Source: an uncultured Collinsella sp. (GTDB lineage Bacteria > Actinomycetota > Coriobacteriia > Coriobacteriales > Coriobacteriaceae). Taken from it: a DNA stretch of 64,000 nucleotides. Shown in pieces: positions 42,727 to 51,072 of the stretch. Under the pieces are notes generated by a model. It made no database searches and was not told the origin of the DNA. It saw nothing but the letters and a program-made list of their open reading frames with translations. Location of the stretch: the NCBI GenBank assembly GCA_902467875.1, contig CABQWP010000003.1:1-64000 (forward strand), given 5' to 3'. The position numbers and the translations under genes are program-made. The stretch's first letter is position 1. The number at the start of each line of letters is the position of its first letter.

Positions 42727-42769
42727 CGGGCGGCTTTACGTTGCCTAAAAGCTCAGTAAAGACGCCCGC
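42727..42769 (-). terminator. Terminator after the secreted-protein gene
   Basis: The stem CGGGCGGCTTTAC/GTAAAGACGCCCG, one mismatch, encloses about 16 bases, 31 bases after the stop at 42800. Confidence 0.7.
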
Positions 42770-42799
42770 CCATCATGTGCCTATTTTGCTTATGGCAGA

Positions 42800-43573
42800 T
42801 TACCAACCGGTGTAGTAGTCGGTGGTTCCGGCAGCGCAGCCGGAGTCATAGACCTTGCAATCACCCTTGGAGCCCGTAAAGGTCGAGCCCTGGGCCATAT
42901 CGCCCGCGGCAACAACGTAATAGCCATCGGAATCGCGCCAGAAGCCCTCAGAATCCTGAGTCCATTCGCCCGTGCGATAGTGATAAAGCACATTGCTGCT
43001 GTAATAGGTCTCGCGGCGCCCGTTGTAGTTATTGACACCCGCAGAGCGCGTCAGGCCCGATCCGTTCGCGTAGGACGCGGCAGACGCGTAGGACGGAGTG
43101 TAACCGGCGTTGTAGTACGAAGCCTGGGCGACCTCGGCAGCCTCCGCCTCGGCGGCAGCCTCGAGCGCTTCGCGCTTGGCATCCTCAAGCGCAGTGCGCA
43201 GCTCATCGAGCTCGGTCGACTTGGCGTCGACCTCCCTCATCGTCAACAGGCTACCCGCACTGTCGATACAGCCCTGCAGCACAGCGCGCTCGTCATCGGT
43301 GGCATAGTCGCCATACATATTCATGATGATCTGAGCGCGCATCTCCAGGGAATCGCGCTTGGCCTCCATCGAGGCGTTCCACTCCTGCATGGAACCATAA
43401 CCATCGCCGCGATAGTCAACGGGCTGTACCAGCGTCGTCTCGGACGGCGTAGATCCAACCGTATCGGACAATGTTGCGGCGTGGGCATCAGTTGTACCGG
43501 CGCCCGCCAAAAGTGCCACGGTCAGAGCGGCGGAAAGGGCGGCGGCTTTCGGTTTTCGTGAATCGATCCTCAT
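42800..43573 (-). CDS. Secreted protein with C-terminal 3D-like domain
   Basis: The 257-residue protein has a signal peptide (AALSAALTVALLAGAG, cleavage near THAHA-type AHAAT). An Ala/Glu-rich coiled-coil follows at about residues 110-148 (ELRTALEDAKREALEAAAEA). The C-terminal 85 residues contain GYYVVAAGDMAQGSTF and CKVYDSGCAAGTTDYYTGW. This end resembles the 3D (Asp-Asp-Asp) beta-barrel of cell-wall lytic or resuscitation factors, in a form common in Coriobacteriia. A cell-wall role is inferred. GGAGG precedes the ATG. Confidence 0.75.
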   Translation of the reverse strand: MRIDSRKPKAAALSAALTVALLAGAGTTDAHAATLSDTVGSTPSETTLVQPVDYRGDGYGSMQEWNASMEAKRDSLEMRAQIIMNMYGDYATDDERAVLQGCIDSAGSLLTMREVDAKSTELDELRTALEDAKREALEAAAEAEAAEVAQASYYNAGYTPSYASAASYANGSGLTRSAGVNNYNGRRETYYSSNVLYHYRTGEWTQDSEGFWRDSDGYYVVAAGDMAQGSTFTGSKGDCKVYDSGCAAGTTDYYTGW

Positions 43574-43775
43574 GTAGCTGGAAACCTCCGTAGTGCGTTT
43601 TTGCTGCGTGTGATTCGATCGCGCTGCATAGTACCCCGAGCAAATCGCGACCTGCGGTTTTACTCAAAAGTCGCACGTCAATTGCGTAAAACTCACATCC
43701 TCTCAACAGGAGTTTTCCACAACTCGAATGCATAAAGCGTGTCAAAAACCCTGTTTTTGCACCCGCTCTATGCAA

Positions 43776-43816
43776 AAAAGGCGCCTGTGCAACCATTGTT
43801 CGCACAGGCGCCTTGA
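43776..43816 (-). terminator. Terminator after the sulfhydrylase gene
   Basis: The perfect stem AAGGCGCCTGTGC/GCACAGGCGCCTT is followed by a T run on the minus strand, about 60 bases past the stop. Confidence 0.92.
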
Positions 43817-43874
43817 GCAGGCATTTTATGCAGTTATACCTATCGAGTCGCAAGGGGTCCTTGCACAAGTCGCC

Positions 43875-45185
43875 TTACTCGTCCAGCGCGGCGAAGGCCT
43901 GCTTCAGATCCCAAATGATATCCTCGGCGTTCTCGGTACCGATGGAAAGACGGATCGTGGAGGGCGTGATGTTCTGCTCGGCGAGCTCCTCGGCAGAGAG
44001 CTGGGAGTGCGTGGTGGTAGCCGGGTGCACGACGAGCGACTTGACGTCGGCCACGTTGGCGAGCAGCGAGAAGACCTGCAGATGATCGATGAACTTCCAA
44101 GCTGCCTCCTGGCCACCCTTAATCTCAAAGGTAAAGATCGAGGCACCGCCGTTGGGGAAGTACTTCTGATAGAGCTCGTGATCGGGGTGCTCAGACAGGC
44201 TCGGGTGGTTCACCTTGGCGACATGGCAATCACCAGCCAGGAACTCAACGACCTTCTTGGTGTTCTCGACATGACGGTCAACGCGCAGCGACAGAGTCTC
44301 GGTGCCCTGGAGCAGGATCCAAGCGTTGAACGGGCTAATGCAGGCGCCCTCGTCACGCAGCAGGATGGCGCGGACATAGGTTGCGAAGGCGGCGGGACCG
44401 GCAGCCTCGGCAAACGAGACGCCATGGTAGGAGGGGTTGGGCTCGGCGATCTGCGCATACTTGCCGCTCGCCTTCCAATCGAAGTTACCGCCGTCGACGA
44501 TCACACCGCCCAACGAAGTGCCGTGCCCGCCGATGAACTTGGTTGCGGAGTGGACAACGATGTCGGCACCATGCTCCAGCGGACGGAACAGATACGGGGT
44601 GCCGAAGGTGTTGTCGACGACAACCGGCAGACCGTGCTTCTTGGCGATCTCGGAGATGGCGTCGATGTTGGGGATGTCGGAGTTGGGGTTGCCGAGCGTC
44701 TCGAGATAGATGACCGTGGTGTTGTCCTTGATGGCACCCTCGACCTCTTCCAGGTTATGGGCATCGACAAAGGCGGTCTCGACGCCAAACTGGGAGAGCG
44801 TATGCTCCAGCAGGTTGTAGGAGCCACCGTAGATGGTCTTCTGAGCCACCACGTGGTCACCGGCCTGGGCAAGAGCCTGCAGGGTATAGGTGATGGCAGC
44901 AGCACCGGAGGCGACGGCGAGACCCGCCACGCCACCCTCGAGTGCGGCGATACGATCCTCGAAGACGCCCTGGGTGGAGTTGGTCAGACGGCCGTAGATG
45001 TTACCGGCGTCGGCAAGACCAAAGCGGTCGGCGGCGTGCTGGGAGTTGCGGAACACATAGCTCGTGGTCTGGTAGATAGGCACGGCGCGGGAGTCGGATG
45101 CGGGATCGGCGCTCTCCTGGCCAACGTGAAGCTGCAGGGTATCGAAACCAAAAGTGTGCTCGGGGTTGTTGATGAACTGGTTCAT
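43875..45185 (-). CDS. O-acetylhomoserine sulfhydrylase
   Basis: The 436-residue PLP enzyme of the Cys/Met metabolism family makes homocysteine from O-acetylhomoserine and sulfide. Visible are the start FGFDTLQLHVGQESADP, YGRLTNSTQGVFEDRIAALE, IYGGSYNLLEHTL, VDNTFGTPYLFRPLEHGADI, the cofactor lysine in VVHSATKFIGGHGTS, and FSLLANVADVKSLVVHPATT. The 430-residue length and that last segment favour sulfhydrylase over cystathionine synthase. AAGGAG precedes the ATG at 45185. It is divergent from a LysR gene and has a long leader with a small open frame. Confidence 0.92.
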   Translation of the reverse strand: MNQFINNPEHTFGFDTLQLHVGQESADPASDSRAVPIYQTTSYVFRNSQHAADRFGLADAGNIYGRLTNSTQGVFEDRIAALEGGVAGLAVASGAAAITYTLQALAQAGDHVVAQKTIYGGSYNLLEHTLSQFGVETAFVDAHNLEEVEGAIKDNTTVIYLETLGNPNSDIPNIDAISEIAKKHGLPVVVDNTFGTPYLFRPLEHGADIVVHSATKFIGGHGTSLGGVIVDGGNFDWKASGKYAQIAEPNPSYHGVSFAEAAGPAAFATYVRAILLRDEGACISPFNAWILLQGTETLSLRVDRHVENTKKVVEFLAGDCHVAKVNHPSLSEHPDHELYQKYFPNGGASIFTFEIKGGQEAAWKFIDHLQVFSLLANVADVKSLVVHPATTTHSQLSAEELAEQNITPSTIRLSIGTENAEDIIWDLKQAFAALDE

Positions 45186-45247
45186 GATGATCTCCTTGAT
45201 CGAACAAAAGTAAATAAATAAGAGAGAAGTAAGTCGCTGTCTCCTGA

Positions 45248-45301
45248 TCACGCCGACGGGCGCAAACAGGAGCCCGGCATTCGCCTTGGTAAGCAATTCA
45301 T
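45248..45301 (-). CDS. Possible 17-residue leader peptide of the sulfhydrylase gene
   Basis: The ATG at 45301 has AAAGGAGG at the right distance and encodes MNCLPRRMPGSCLRPSA. It holds two Cys and an internal Met codon and ends 62 bases before the sulfhydrylase start. It lies inside the predicted transcript (-10 at 45370). Short Cys-rich leader peptides that sense cysteine are known in actinobacteria. Whether this one does so is inferred. I see no SAM or T-box riboswitch. Confidence 0.45.
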   Translation of the reverse strand: MNCLPRRMPGSCLRPSA

Positions 45302-45369
45302 ATGCGGGCCTCCTTTCGCATCCCGGTTCAGTGGTCGGTTTAATTACCTACCGCCTTTGTGTGTTTTGA

Positions 45370-45398
45370 ATAGTACGAGCATTGTTTCGCTCGGTCAA
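45370..45398 (-). promoter_or_regulatory. Promoter of the sulfhydrylase gene with possible LysR site
   Basis: TTGACC (45393-45398) and TACTAT (45370-45375) have exactly 17 bases between them. The spacer holds GAGC-GAAACAAT-GCTC, a small palindrome suited to the divergent LysR regulator. Confidence 0.7.
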
Positions 45399-45458
45399 TC
45401 ACTTAAAAGCGCTAACTTGTTATCGGTTTTATAGATAGCAATCGAAAGGATGGCATCG

Positions 45459-46397
45459 ATGACCCTTCAGCAGCTTCGTTTTCTGATTGCCGTGGCAGAG
45501 TCCGGTTCAATCAACGCCGCAGCTCAGCGCCTCTATACCGCTCAGTCCAACATCTCAAACGCCGTCAAAAGCCTGGAGCAGGAACTCCACCTGGAGATCT
45601 TTACGCGCTCCAGCCGCGGTGTCACGCTCACCAACGACGGCACCGAGCTTTTGGGCTATGCGCGCCAGGTCGTAGAGCAGGCCGATATGCTCGAGGCCCG
45701 CTACGAGGACGGCGGCACCCCGCAAGCCCGCCTCGCCATTTCCGCCCAGCATTACGCCTTTTCGGTCGAGGCCTTCGTCAACGTCGTCGAGCGCTGCCGG
45801 GACGACAAGTTCGAGTTCATCATGCGCGAGACCACCACGTCGCAGATCATCGATGACGTCCGCGCGTTTCGCAGCGACATCGGCATCCTGTATCTGGACG
45901 ACTTTAACGCCCGCGTTCTGCAGAAGGCCTTCGCCGATGCCCGCGCAAGCTTCCATCCCCTCTTCGACGCGACGGTCCACGTCTTCGTTAGCGAGCGCCA
46001 CCCGCTCGCACGCCGCCCCCAGCTGTCCCTTGCCGACCTTACACCCTATACGCGCTACAGCTTTGAGCAAGGCACCTCGAACTCCTTCTATTACGCCGAG
46101 GAACCGTTTAGCTATATTCCCTGCAACCGCAATATCCGCGTATCCGACCGCGGGACGCTCACCAACCTGCTTATCACCTCGAACGGCTATGCGCTGTCGA
46201 CCGGCGTACTCTCCAGCGAAATGCAGTGGGGCATGGCCTCGATCCCCCTGGCAGACGCCCCGACGATGCATGTGGGCTACATCATGCATGACGACCGCAA
46301 GCCCTCTCCCCTCTTGCAGCAATACCTCGACGAGCTCAACCGCATCATCCATGCCAACCAACTGTCGGAAGACGGGGTAGAAATCGTAGATTGCTAG
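45459..46397 (+). CDS. LysR-family transcriptional regulator
   Basis: The 312-residue regulator has the N-terminal winged helix (LRFLIAVAESGSINAAAQRL, then SNISNAVKSLEQELHLEIFTR) and a periplasmic-binding-protein-type effector domain from about residue 90. It is divergent from the O-acetylhomoserine sulfhydrylase gene, so control of sulfur assimilation, like CysB or MetR, is the natural guess. The ATG at 45459 is taken, since AAAGGA is eight bases upstream; one at 45450 is the alternative. Confidence 0.87.
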   Translation: MTLQQLRFLIAVAESGSINAAAQRLYTAQSNISNAVKSLEQELHLEIFTRSSRGVTLTNDGTELLGYARQVVEQADMLEARYEDGGTPQARLAISAQHYAFSVEAFVNVVERCRDDKFEFIMRETTTSQIIDDVRAFRSDIGILYLDDFNARVLQKAFADARASFHPLFDATVHVFVSERHPLARRPQLSLADLTPYTRYSFEQGTSNSFYYAEEPFSYIPCNRNIRVSDRGTLTNLLITSNGYALSTGVLSSEMQWGMASIPLADAPTMHVGYIMHDDRKPSPLLQQYLDELNRIIHANQLSEDGVEIVDC

Positions 46398-46460
46398 CCC
46401 CCGGCGGGCATGGCGCTACAATGGTCACTCACGCGAAACGTACCCAACGAAAGGAACCAT

Positions 46461-46946
46461 GTGAAGGTCATCATCTATACCGACGGCTCGGCCCGATCAA
46501 ATCCGGGACGCGGCGGCTACGGCGCCGTGCTCAAATACACCAACCCCGCCGGCAAGACCTTCACCTCTGAGCTTTCGCGCGGCTACGCCAAGACCACCAA
46601 CAACCGCATGGAGCTCATGGCCGTTATCGTGGCACTCGAGGCGCTCAACCGCCCCTGCGACGTCGAAGTCCATTCCGATTCGCAGTACGTCGTTAACGCC
46701 TTCAACAAGCACTGGATTGACGGATGGAAAAAACGCGGCTGGAAGACCGCCAACAAGCAGCCCGTCAAGAACCGCGATCTGTGGGAGCGCCTACTCACCG
46801 CAAAGAGCAAGCACAAGGTTGAGTTCATCTGGGTTAAGGGTCACGCCGGCCATGAGCTCAACGAGCGCTGCGACGAGCTCGCCACCACGGCGGCCGACGG
46901 CAGCAACCTCGATATCGACACCGGCTTTAACGAGAGCGACCTGTAA
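46461..46946 (+). CDS. rnhA: Ribonuclease HI
   Basis: The 161-residue enzyme degrades the RNA strand of RNA-DNA hybrids. The four acidic catalytic residues lie in [45 protein letters not shown] and [12 protein letters not shown]. The basic protrusion ([16 protein letters not shown]) typical of type HI with a handle is present. The start must be the GTG at 46461, because the overlapping ATG is followed at once by a stop. AAAGGAA precedes it. Confidence 0.93.
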   Translation: MKVIIYTDGSARSNPGRGGYGAVLKYTNPAGKTFTSELSRGYAKTTNNRMELMAVIVALEALNRPCDVEVHSDSQYVVNAFNKHWIDGWKKRGWKTANKQPVKNRDLWERLLTAKSKHKVEFIWVKGHAGHELNERCDELATTAADGSNLDIDTGFNESDL

Positions 46947-47021
46947 CGGCGTTTTCGTACGCTATTTCCTGCCCCTTCGCGCTACACTCATCCTGTAAAC
47001 CGAACGGCACGAGGGGGATAC

Positions 47022-48128
47022 ATGCTGCGTATAGCGACCATCGGCACATCCATGATTACCGACGACTTTATCCAGGTCGTCAACGCCAACGACCAAGCCG
47101 CGTTTGTGGGCACGCTCTCGCGCGATGCCAATCGCGGTGCTGCCTTTACCGCCGAGCGCGGTGGCGAGCGAAACTTTACTTCACTCGATGAGCTCGCGGC
47201 AGCCGCCGACCTCGGCGCCGTCTATATCGGCAGCCCCAACGCACTTCACTACGAGCAGGCCCTTGCCTGCATCGCCGGTGGCAAGCACGTCATCGTCGAG
47301 AAGCCCTTCTGCGCCACCGAGGCGCAAGCGCTGGAAGTCTTCCGCGCTGCCGAGGCAGCAGGTGTCGTGGCCCTCGAGGCCATGCGTCCCCTCCACGATC
47401 CCGCCTTCCACGCCATCGAGGACGCCCTGGGTGAGATCGCCCCCATCCGCCGCGCCTCATTGCGCTTTGGAAAATATTCCTCGCGCTACAACGAGATTCT
47501 CGCGGGACGCGCCACCAATATCTTCGACTGCAATATGGCCTCGGGTTCCCTCATGGATATTGGCGTCTACACCGTCGAGCCCATGGTCGAGATTTTCGGC
47601 ATGCCCTCCGGCCTTACGAGCATGACCACCCTGCTCGATCCCACCACGCGACAGCTCACGCACGGCCCCATCGACGGCTGCGGTTCCATCCTCGCCAGCT
47701 ACGGCGGTGGCCGTATCTCCGTCGAGCTCGCGCACTCCAAAATTACGAATGACCTGCTGCCCTCGCAGATCGAAGGCGAGCGTGGCACTATCCAGATCGA
47801 CCATCTGTCCACGCCCCGCAACGTCCGCATCGACTATCGCGGCGACGTCGTACGCGGCTCGGCGACCGAGGCGCCGCGCGAACAGGGCGACAACGGCCGC
47901 GTGCTCGACCTGCCCAAATCGAGCAACACTATGGAATACGAACTCACAGACTTCATCACCGCCATCGGCGGCATCGATAACGTCAAGGAAGAGATTTGGG
48001 AGACCCCGGCGGGACGCCACGAGCTTGGCCACTACCGCGATGTCACACTCGTCTCACTACGCATCATGGATGCCGTGCGCCAGCAGGCCGGCATTACCTT
48101 CCCGGCCGACGCAGGCAAGCAGGCATAG
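47022..48128 (+). CDS. Gfo/Idh/MocA-family oxidoreductase
   Basis: The 368-residue NAD(P)-dependent dehydrogenase starts IATIGTSMITDDFI, with a less usual GTSMI dinucleotide loop. It has YIGSPNALHYEQAL, HVIVEKPFCATEAQA and the second-domain entry GSLMDIGVYTVEPMVEIFG. The substrate is unknown. It lies two bases before the acylphosphatase start, so the two share a transcript. Confidence 0.85.
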   Translation: MLRIATIGTSMITDDFIQVVNANDQAAFVGTLSRDANRGAAFTAERGGERNFTSLDELAAAADLGAVYIGSPNALHYEQALACIAGGKHVIVEKPFCATEAQALEVFRAAEAAGVVALEAMRPLHDPAFHAIEDALGEIAPIRRASLRFGKYSSRYNEILAGRATNIFDCNMASGSLMDIGVYTVEPMVEIFGMPSGLTSMTTLLDPTTRQLTHGPIDGCGSILASYGGGRISVELAHSKITNDLLPSQIEGERGTIQIDHLSTPRNVRIDYRGDVVRGSATEAPREQGDNGRVLDLPKSSNTMEYELTDFITAIGGIDNVKEEIWETPAGRHELGHYRDVTLVSLRIMDAVRQQAGITFPADAGKQA

Positions 48129-48130
48129 CG

Positions 48131-48541
48131 ATGGGCCTCTTCGATACGTTCTTCTCCAGCGTCACCGGCGGCAGTCGAGAGCCTCAAAAACCATCAAACG
48201 TCGAGCTCGAGCTGCGCCGCAGGCTTACTGTGCTCGCAAGCGACGAGGCCACTCAAGACACTCCCCTGCGCTATTTCCTGCGCTGGGAGGGGCAAGTCCA
48301 AGGCGTTGGTTTTCGCTTTACCAACACCAACCTCGCGCAGGCACGCGCACTCACCGGCTGGGTGCGTAACATGGAAGACGGCTCAGTCGAGATGGAGATA
48401 CAGGGAGCTCCGGCAAATATCCTATCTCATCTCGAGGCGCTTCATGCCTCCTACGAGCGCATGGGAACGCGTTTTCGCCTCATAGACGCTCAGGCCCGAG
48501 CCCCACTTGCCAATGAAGACGGTTTCAGTCCTCATTATTAG
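48131..48541 (+). CDS. Acylphosphatase with N-terminal extension
   Basis: The 136-residue protein has an acylphosphatase domain from about residue 45: FLRWEGQVQGVGFRFTNTNL, with the catalytic Arg, and GWVRNMEDGSVEMEIQG. The usual domain is about 90 residues, and the first 45 here (MGLFDTFFSSVTGG and on) are an extra segment of unknown role. It begins two bases after the oxidoreductase stop; a coupled start is likely as no separate strong ribosome site is seen. Confidence 0.85.
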   Translation: MGLFDTFFSSVTGGSREPQKPSNVELELRRRLTVLASDEATQDTPLRYFLRWEGQVQGVGFRFTNTNLAQARALTGWVRNMEDGSVEMEIQGAPANILSHLEALHASYERMGTRFRLIDAQARAPLANEDGFSPHY

Positions 48542-48602
48542 TATTGTGTGCTAAATACGGTATCATTTACCTACGACCGTTGATAGAAAAGAGGCGAGGC
48601 GC

Positions 48603-48983
48603 ATGGCGGTGCAAAGAAGGAATACCAGGCAGCGAAAGCTGGTTCTTGACGCCGTGCGCCAAAGCTATAACCATCCCACCGCCGACGAAATCTACAACGC
48701 CGTGCGCGCGCAGGATGACAAAATCAGCCGCGGTACGGTCTACCGCAATCTCAATCTCTTGGCCGACGCCGGCGAGATCCTCTCCATCAAGACGCCGGGC
48801 GGCAGCCGCTTCGATCGCACGATCGAGCCGCATGCGCATATCATCTGCACCTCGTGCAGCCGCGTCATCGACGTACCGCTCCCCTTCGATGCCCAGCTCG
48901 ACGCCAAAGCGTCCGAGCAAATCGGCTGGCACGTCACGTCGCACTACACCATCTTCGAGGGTCTCTGCCCCGACTGCCGGTAG
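48603..48983 (+). CDS. Fur/PerR-family metalloregulator
   Basis: The 126-residue regulator has the winged-helix part NTRQRKLVLDAVRQS and GTVYRNLNLLADAGEI, then HAHIICTSCSRVIDV and the closing LCPDC. The two CxxC pairs form the structural zinc site. The HAHxxC ligands fit a PerR- or Fur-type metal site. PerR versus Fur cannot be decided without the full ligand set. Confidence 0.87.
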   Translation: MAVQRRNTRQRKLVLDAVRQSYNHPTADEIYNAVRAQDDKISRGTVYRNLNLLADAGEILSIKTPGGSRFDRTIEPHAHIICTSCSRVIDVPLPFDAQLDAKASEQIGWHVTSHYTIFEGLCPDCR

Positions 48984-48986
48984 ATG

Positions 48987-49057
48987 TTCGGGACATGCCT
49001 TAAAATCCACCTTTCCGCGCTTTGCAGCAAACAGTACATTTCTAGGCATGTCCCGAA
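48987..49057. repeat. 71-bp palindrome with GGGACATGCC arms
   Basis: Perfect 14-base arms, TTCGGGACATGCCT and AGGCATGTCCCGAA, surround 43 unpaired bases between the convergent Fur-family and HAD genes. It is part of the GGGACA-core group and may double as a terminator. Confidence 0.8.
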
Positions 49058-49060
49058 AAC

Positions 49061-49858
49061 CTACTCGGCGAGCAGGCGGTGCAGTTCTTCTTCGACCGTG
49101 TGCACGTAACGGACGCGATCGTTGATACCGCGCATGGTGGGGTTGCAGCTCTCCATCAGATAGGGATGGCCCACGACGTTGAGCATGTCGCGATCGTTCT
49201 CATTGTCGCCAAATGCCATCATCTCATCGGGCGAAATCCCCAGGACACGACCGTAATCGACAAGCGCGGAGCCCTTGCCCGAACCGAAACCGATAAGGTC
49301 CGTCCATGCGGTTCCTGACGTCATCACATCGACACGGTCGCCAAAGAGGCGCTCGAAATACTCCCGGGCCGCCGGATAATCCACCTCGGGCGTCTGGAAG
49401 CCAATCTTAATGACATCCTCGTCGATGTCCTCGGGACGGTCGACCACCGCCACATCGCAGTGGACCACATAGCGCAAATGGTCGACGAACGCATCGTTGC
49501 CGCTCATGGTGTAGATGTGCCCCTCACACGAAAGGGTCATGTCGGTATGGGGATACGCAACCACGGTATTCGCGATAACCATAGCAAGGCTACGCTCCAT
49601 GGAACGCTTGACGACGGCACGCCCCTCGCTCATCACCAGGGTTCCGTTTTCGCATACATAGGCGAGCTCATCGGCCACCGGGGCAAACAGGTAGCGCAAG
49701 CTCGCATATTGACGGCCACTCGCCGGCATAAACACGATACCACGACGATGCAGCTCATCGATAAGCTCAAAGGCCTCGGAACGCAGCTCGCGCTCCCCCG
49801 GATGCAGCAACGTGCCGTCCAAATCGCATGCAATCAGTTTGATTCCCTCAAGACCCAT
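49061..49858 (-). CDS. Cof-type HAD phosphatase
   Basis: The 265-residue HAD hydrolase has motif I IACDLDGTLLHPGE near residue 9, motif II MPASGRQYASL, GFGSGKGSALVDYG with the catalytic Lys, and MMAFGDNENDRDMLNVVG. It resembles the YidA/Cof sugar-phosphate phosphatases. The specific substrate is unknown. The ATG at 49858 has GGGGGAAG upstream. Confidence 0.85.
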   Translation of the reverse strand: MGLEGIKLIACDLDGTLLHPGERELRSEAFELIDELHRRGIVFMPASGRQYASLRYLFAPVADELAYVCENGTLVMSEGRAVVKRSMERSLAMVIANTVVAYPHTDMTLSCEGHIYTMSGNDAFVDHLRYVVHCDVAVVDRPEDIDEDVIKIGFQTPEVDYPAAREYFERLFGDRVDVMTSGTAWTDLIGFGSGKGSALVDYGRVLGISPDEMMAFGDNENDRDMLNVVGHPYLMESCNPTMRGINDRVRYVHTVEEELHRLLAE

Positions 49859-49941
49859 ATGCTTCCCCCAAAGCCTCATATCAACAGCAAGACGGACCTT
49901 GATCGGTCGCCCCTCAAAGCCCGTCTTGCGCATACGCGCGC

Positions 49942-50520
49942 TTAGCCGCGCGCCTTTTTTACGATGGTAAAGTCGGGAGCCATGCTCACGACGACCTCCG
50001 CCGCACTCGACGCAAAGCGCCGGTCCGCATCGAGTTCACGGGTAACCAGCGAGAGCCGAACACCCTCGACACCCCGGAGCATGCGGCCCAAAACAGGCTG
50101 CACCGGCGTATACATGCGCACAGTATGCTCGTCCGAGTCGCCCCGGAAGAGCGGCGCATGCATGTTGCCGATCTCCCAGCACGAATGCGCGAGCGCAATC
50201 GGGTCCATGCGGTCAACTTCGACCAAATAAACCTCGGCGCTGCGCAAGCGCACGACAACCGCCACGGGCACCATGCCCGAACGGTCAATGGCGAGCACGT
50301 CGCCGTCGGCAAGACGACCGCCGTCGGCAGTATCCAGCCGAACATCGACCGTGCGCCCCAGCTCCGTCACGCCCACAAACGCGTATACATCAGCCTGGTC
50401 CCAATCGAGCAGCAGATCGTCAACTTCAAAGACGCCGCCCAACTTCCGGCGAAGCAGGAGTTCATAGGACGGATCGTTGAGATTTCCCAAGCATGTCGTC
50501 GAAACCAAGCGTTCAGGCAT
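49942..50520 (-). CDS. UreE-like protein without urease genes
   Basis: The 192-residue protein resembles urease accessory protein UreE in its second half: VYLVEVDRMDPIALAHSCWE, then IGNMHAPLFRG, matching the UreE AYHLGNRH-type segment, then LGRMLRGVEGVRLSLV. UreE delivers nickel. The His-rich C-terminal tail of some UreE is missing, and no urease or hydrogenase gene is in the window. It starts three bases after the FKBP-type gene, so the two are coupled. The similarity is partial and the role uncertain. Confidence 0.6.
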   Translation of the reverse strand: MPERLVSTTCLGNLNDPSYELLLRRKLGGVFEVDDLLLDWDQADVYAFVGVTELGRTVDVRLDTADGGRLADGDVLAIDRSGMVPVAVVVRLRSAEVYLVEVDRMDPIALAHSCWEIGNMHAPLFRGDSDEHTVRMYTPVQPVLGRMLRGVEGVRLSLVTRELDADRRFASSAAEVVVSMAPDFTIVKKARG

Positions 50521-50523
50521 ACT

Positions 50524-50952
50524 CTAACCCTCGACCTCGACGAGCTCGATATCAAAGTTGAGGTCCTTACCGGCCAGCTCGTGGTTGGCGTCGAGCGTCA
50601 CGGCCTCGGGCGTTACATCGATGACCACGGCGGGGACGGGCATACCGCTCGGCGTGGACAAGAAGAGCTTCATGCCCTTCTCAATCTGCTCGATGTTGGG
50701 AACCTGTTCGGCCGGGAAGGTCAGAACCATCTCGGGATTGTGCTCGCCGTAGGCATCGGCAGCAGGAATGTGCACGGTCTTCTTCTCACCCACCTGCATG
50801 TCGACAACAGCGGCGTCGAAGCCCTTGATCATCTGGCCGGCGCCGCAGGTGAACTCCAGCGGCTCACCGCGATCGTAGGAGCTATCGAACTGCGTGCCGT
50901 CGTCGAGCGTGCCGCGATAATGAGTCTTGACCTTCTTGCCCTGGTTGGACAT
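50524..50952 (-). CDS. FKBP-type peptidyl-prolyl isomerase, SlyD-like
   Basis: The 142-residue isomerase has the FKBP core KTHYRGTLDDGTQFDSSYDR, then PLEFTCGAGQMIKGFDAAV, the inserted chaperone flap (HIPAADAYGEHNPEMVLTF) and NHELAGKDLNFDIELVEVEG. The last two are typical of SlyD. The His/Cys-rich metal tail of E. coli SlyD is missing. SlyD assists nickel delivery, which fits the UreE-like neighbour. GGAGG precedes the ATG at 50952. Confidence 0.88.
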   Translation of the reverse strand: MSNQGKKVKTHYRGTLDDGTQFDSSYDRGEPLEFTCGAGQMIKGFDAAVVDMQVGEKKTVHIPAADAYGEHNPEMVLTFPAEQVPNIEQIEKGMKLFLSTPSGMPVPAVVIDVTPEAVTLDANHELAGKDLNFDIELVEVEG

Positions 50953-51072
50953 GGAAACCTCCGTGATAAGGGCGGCGCACAACACGGGCCGCCATGAACA
51001 TATGGCGCTAACTATACCCTAGTCATACAATTTGAAGACAGTTTGCAAAGAAACGCTGCAACCGGAGGAACC

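Noticed and set aside
45186..45449. SAM or T-box riboswitch before the sulfhydrylase gene
   Set aside because: I found none of the conserved SAM-riboswitch or T-box core sequences in the leader. Only a small open frame is seen.
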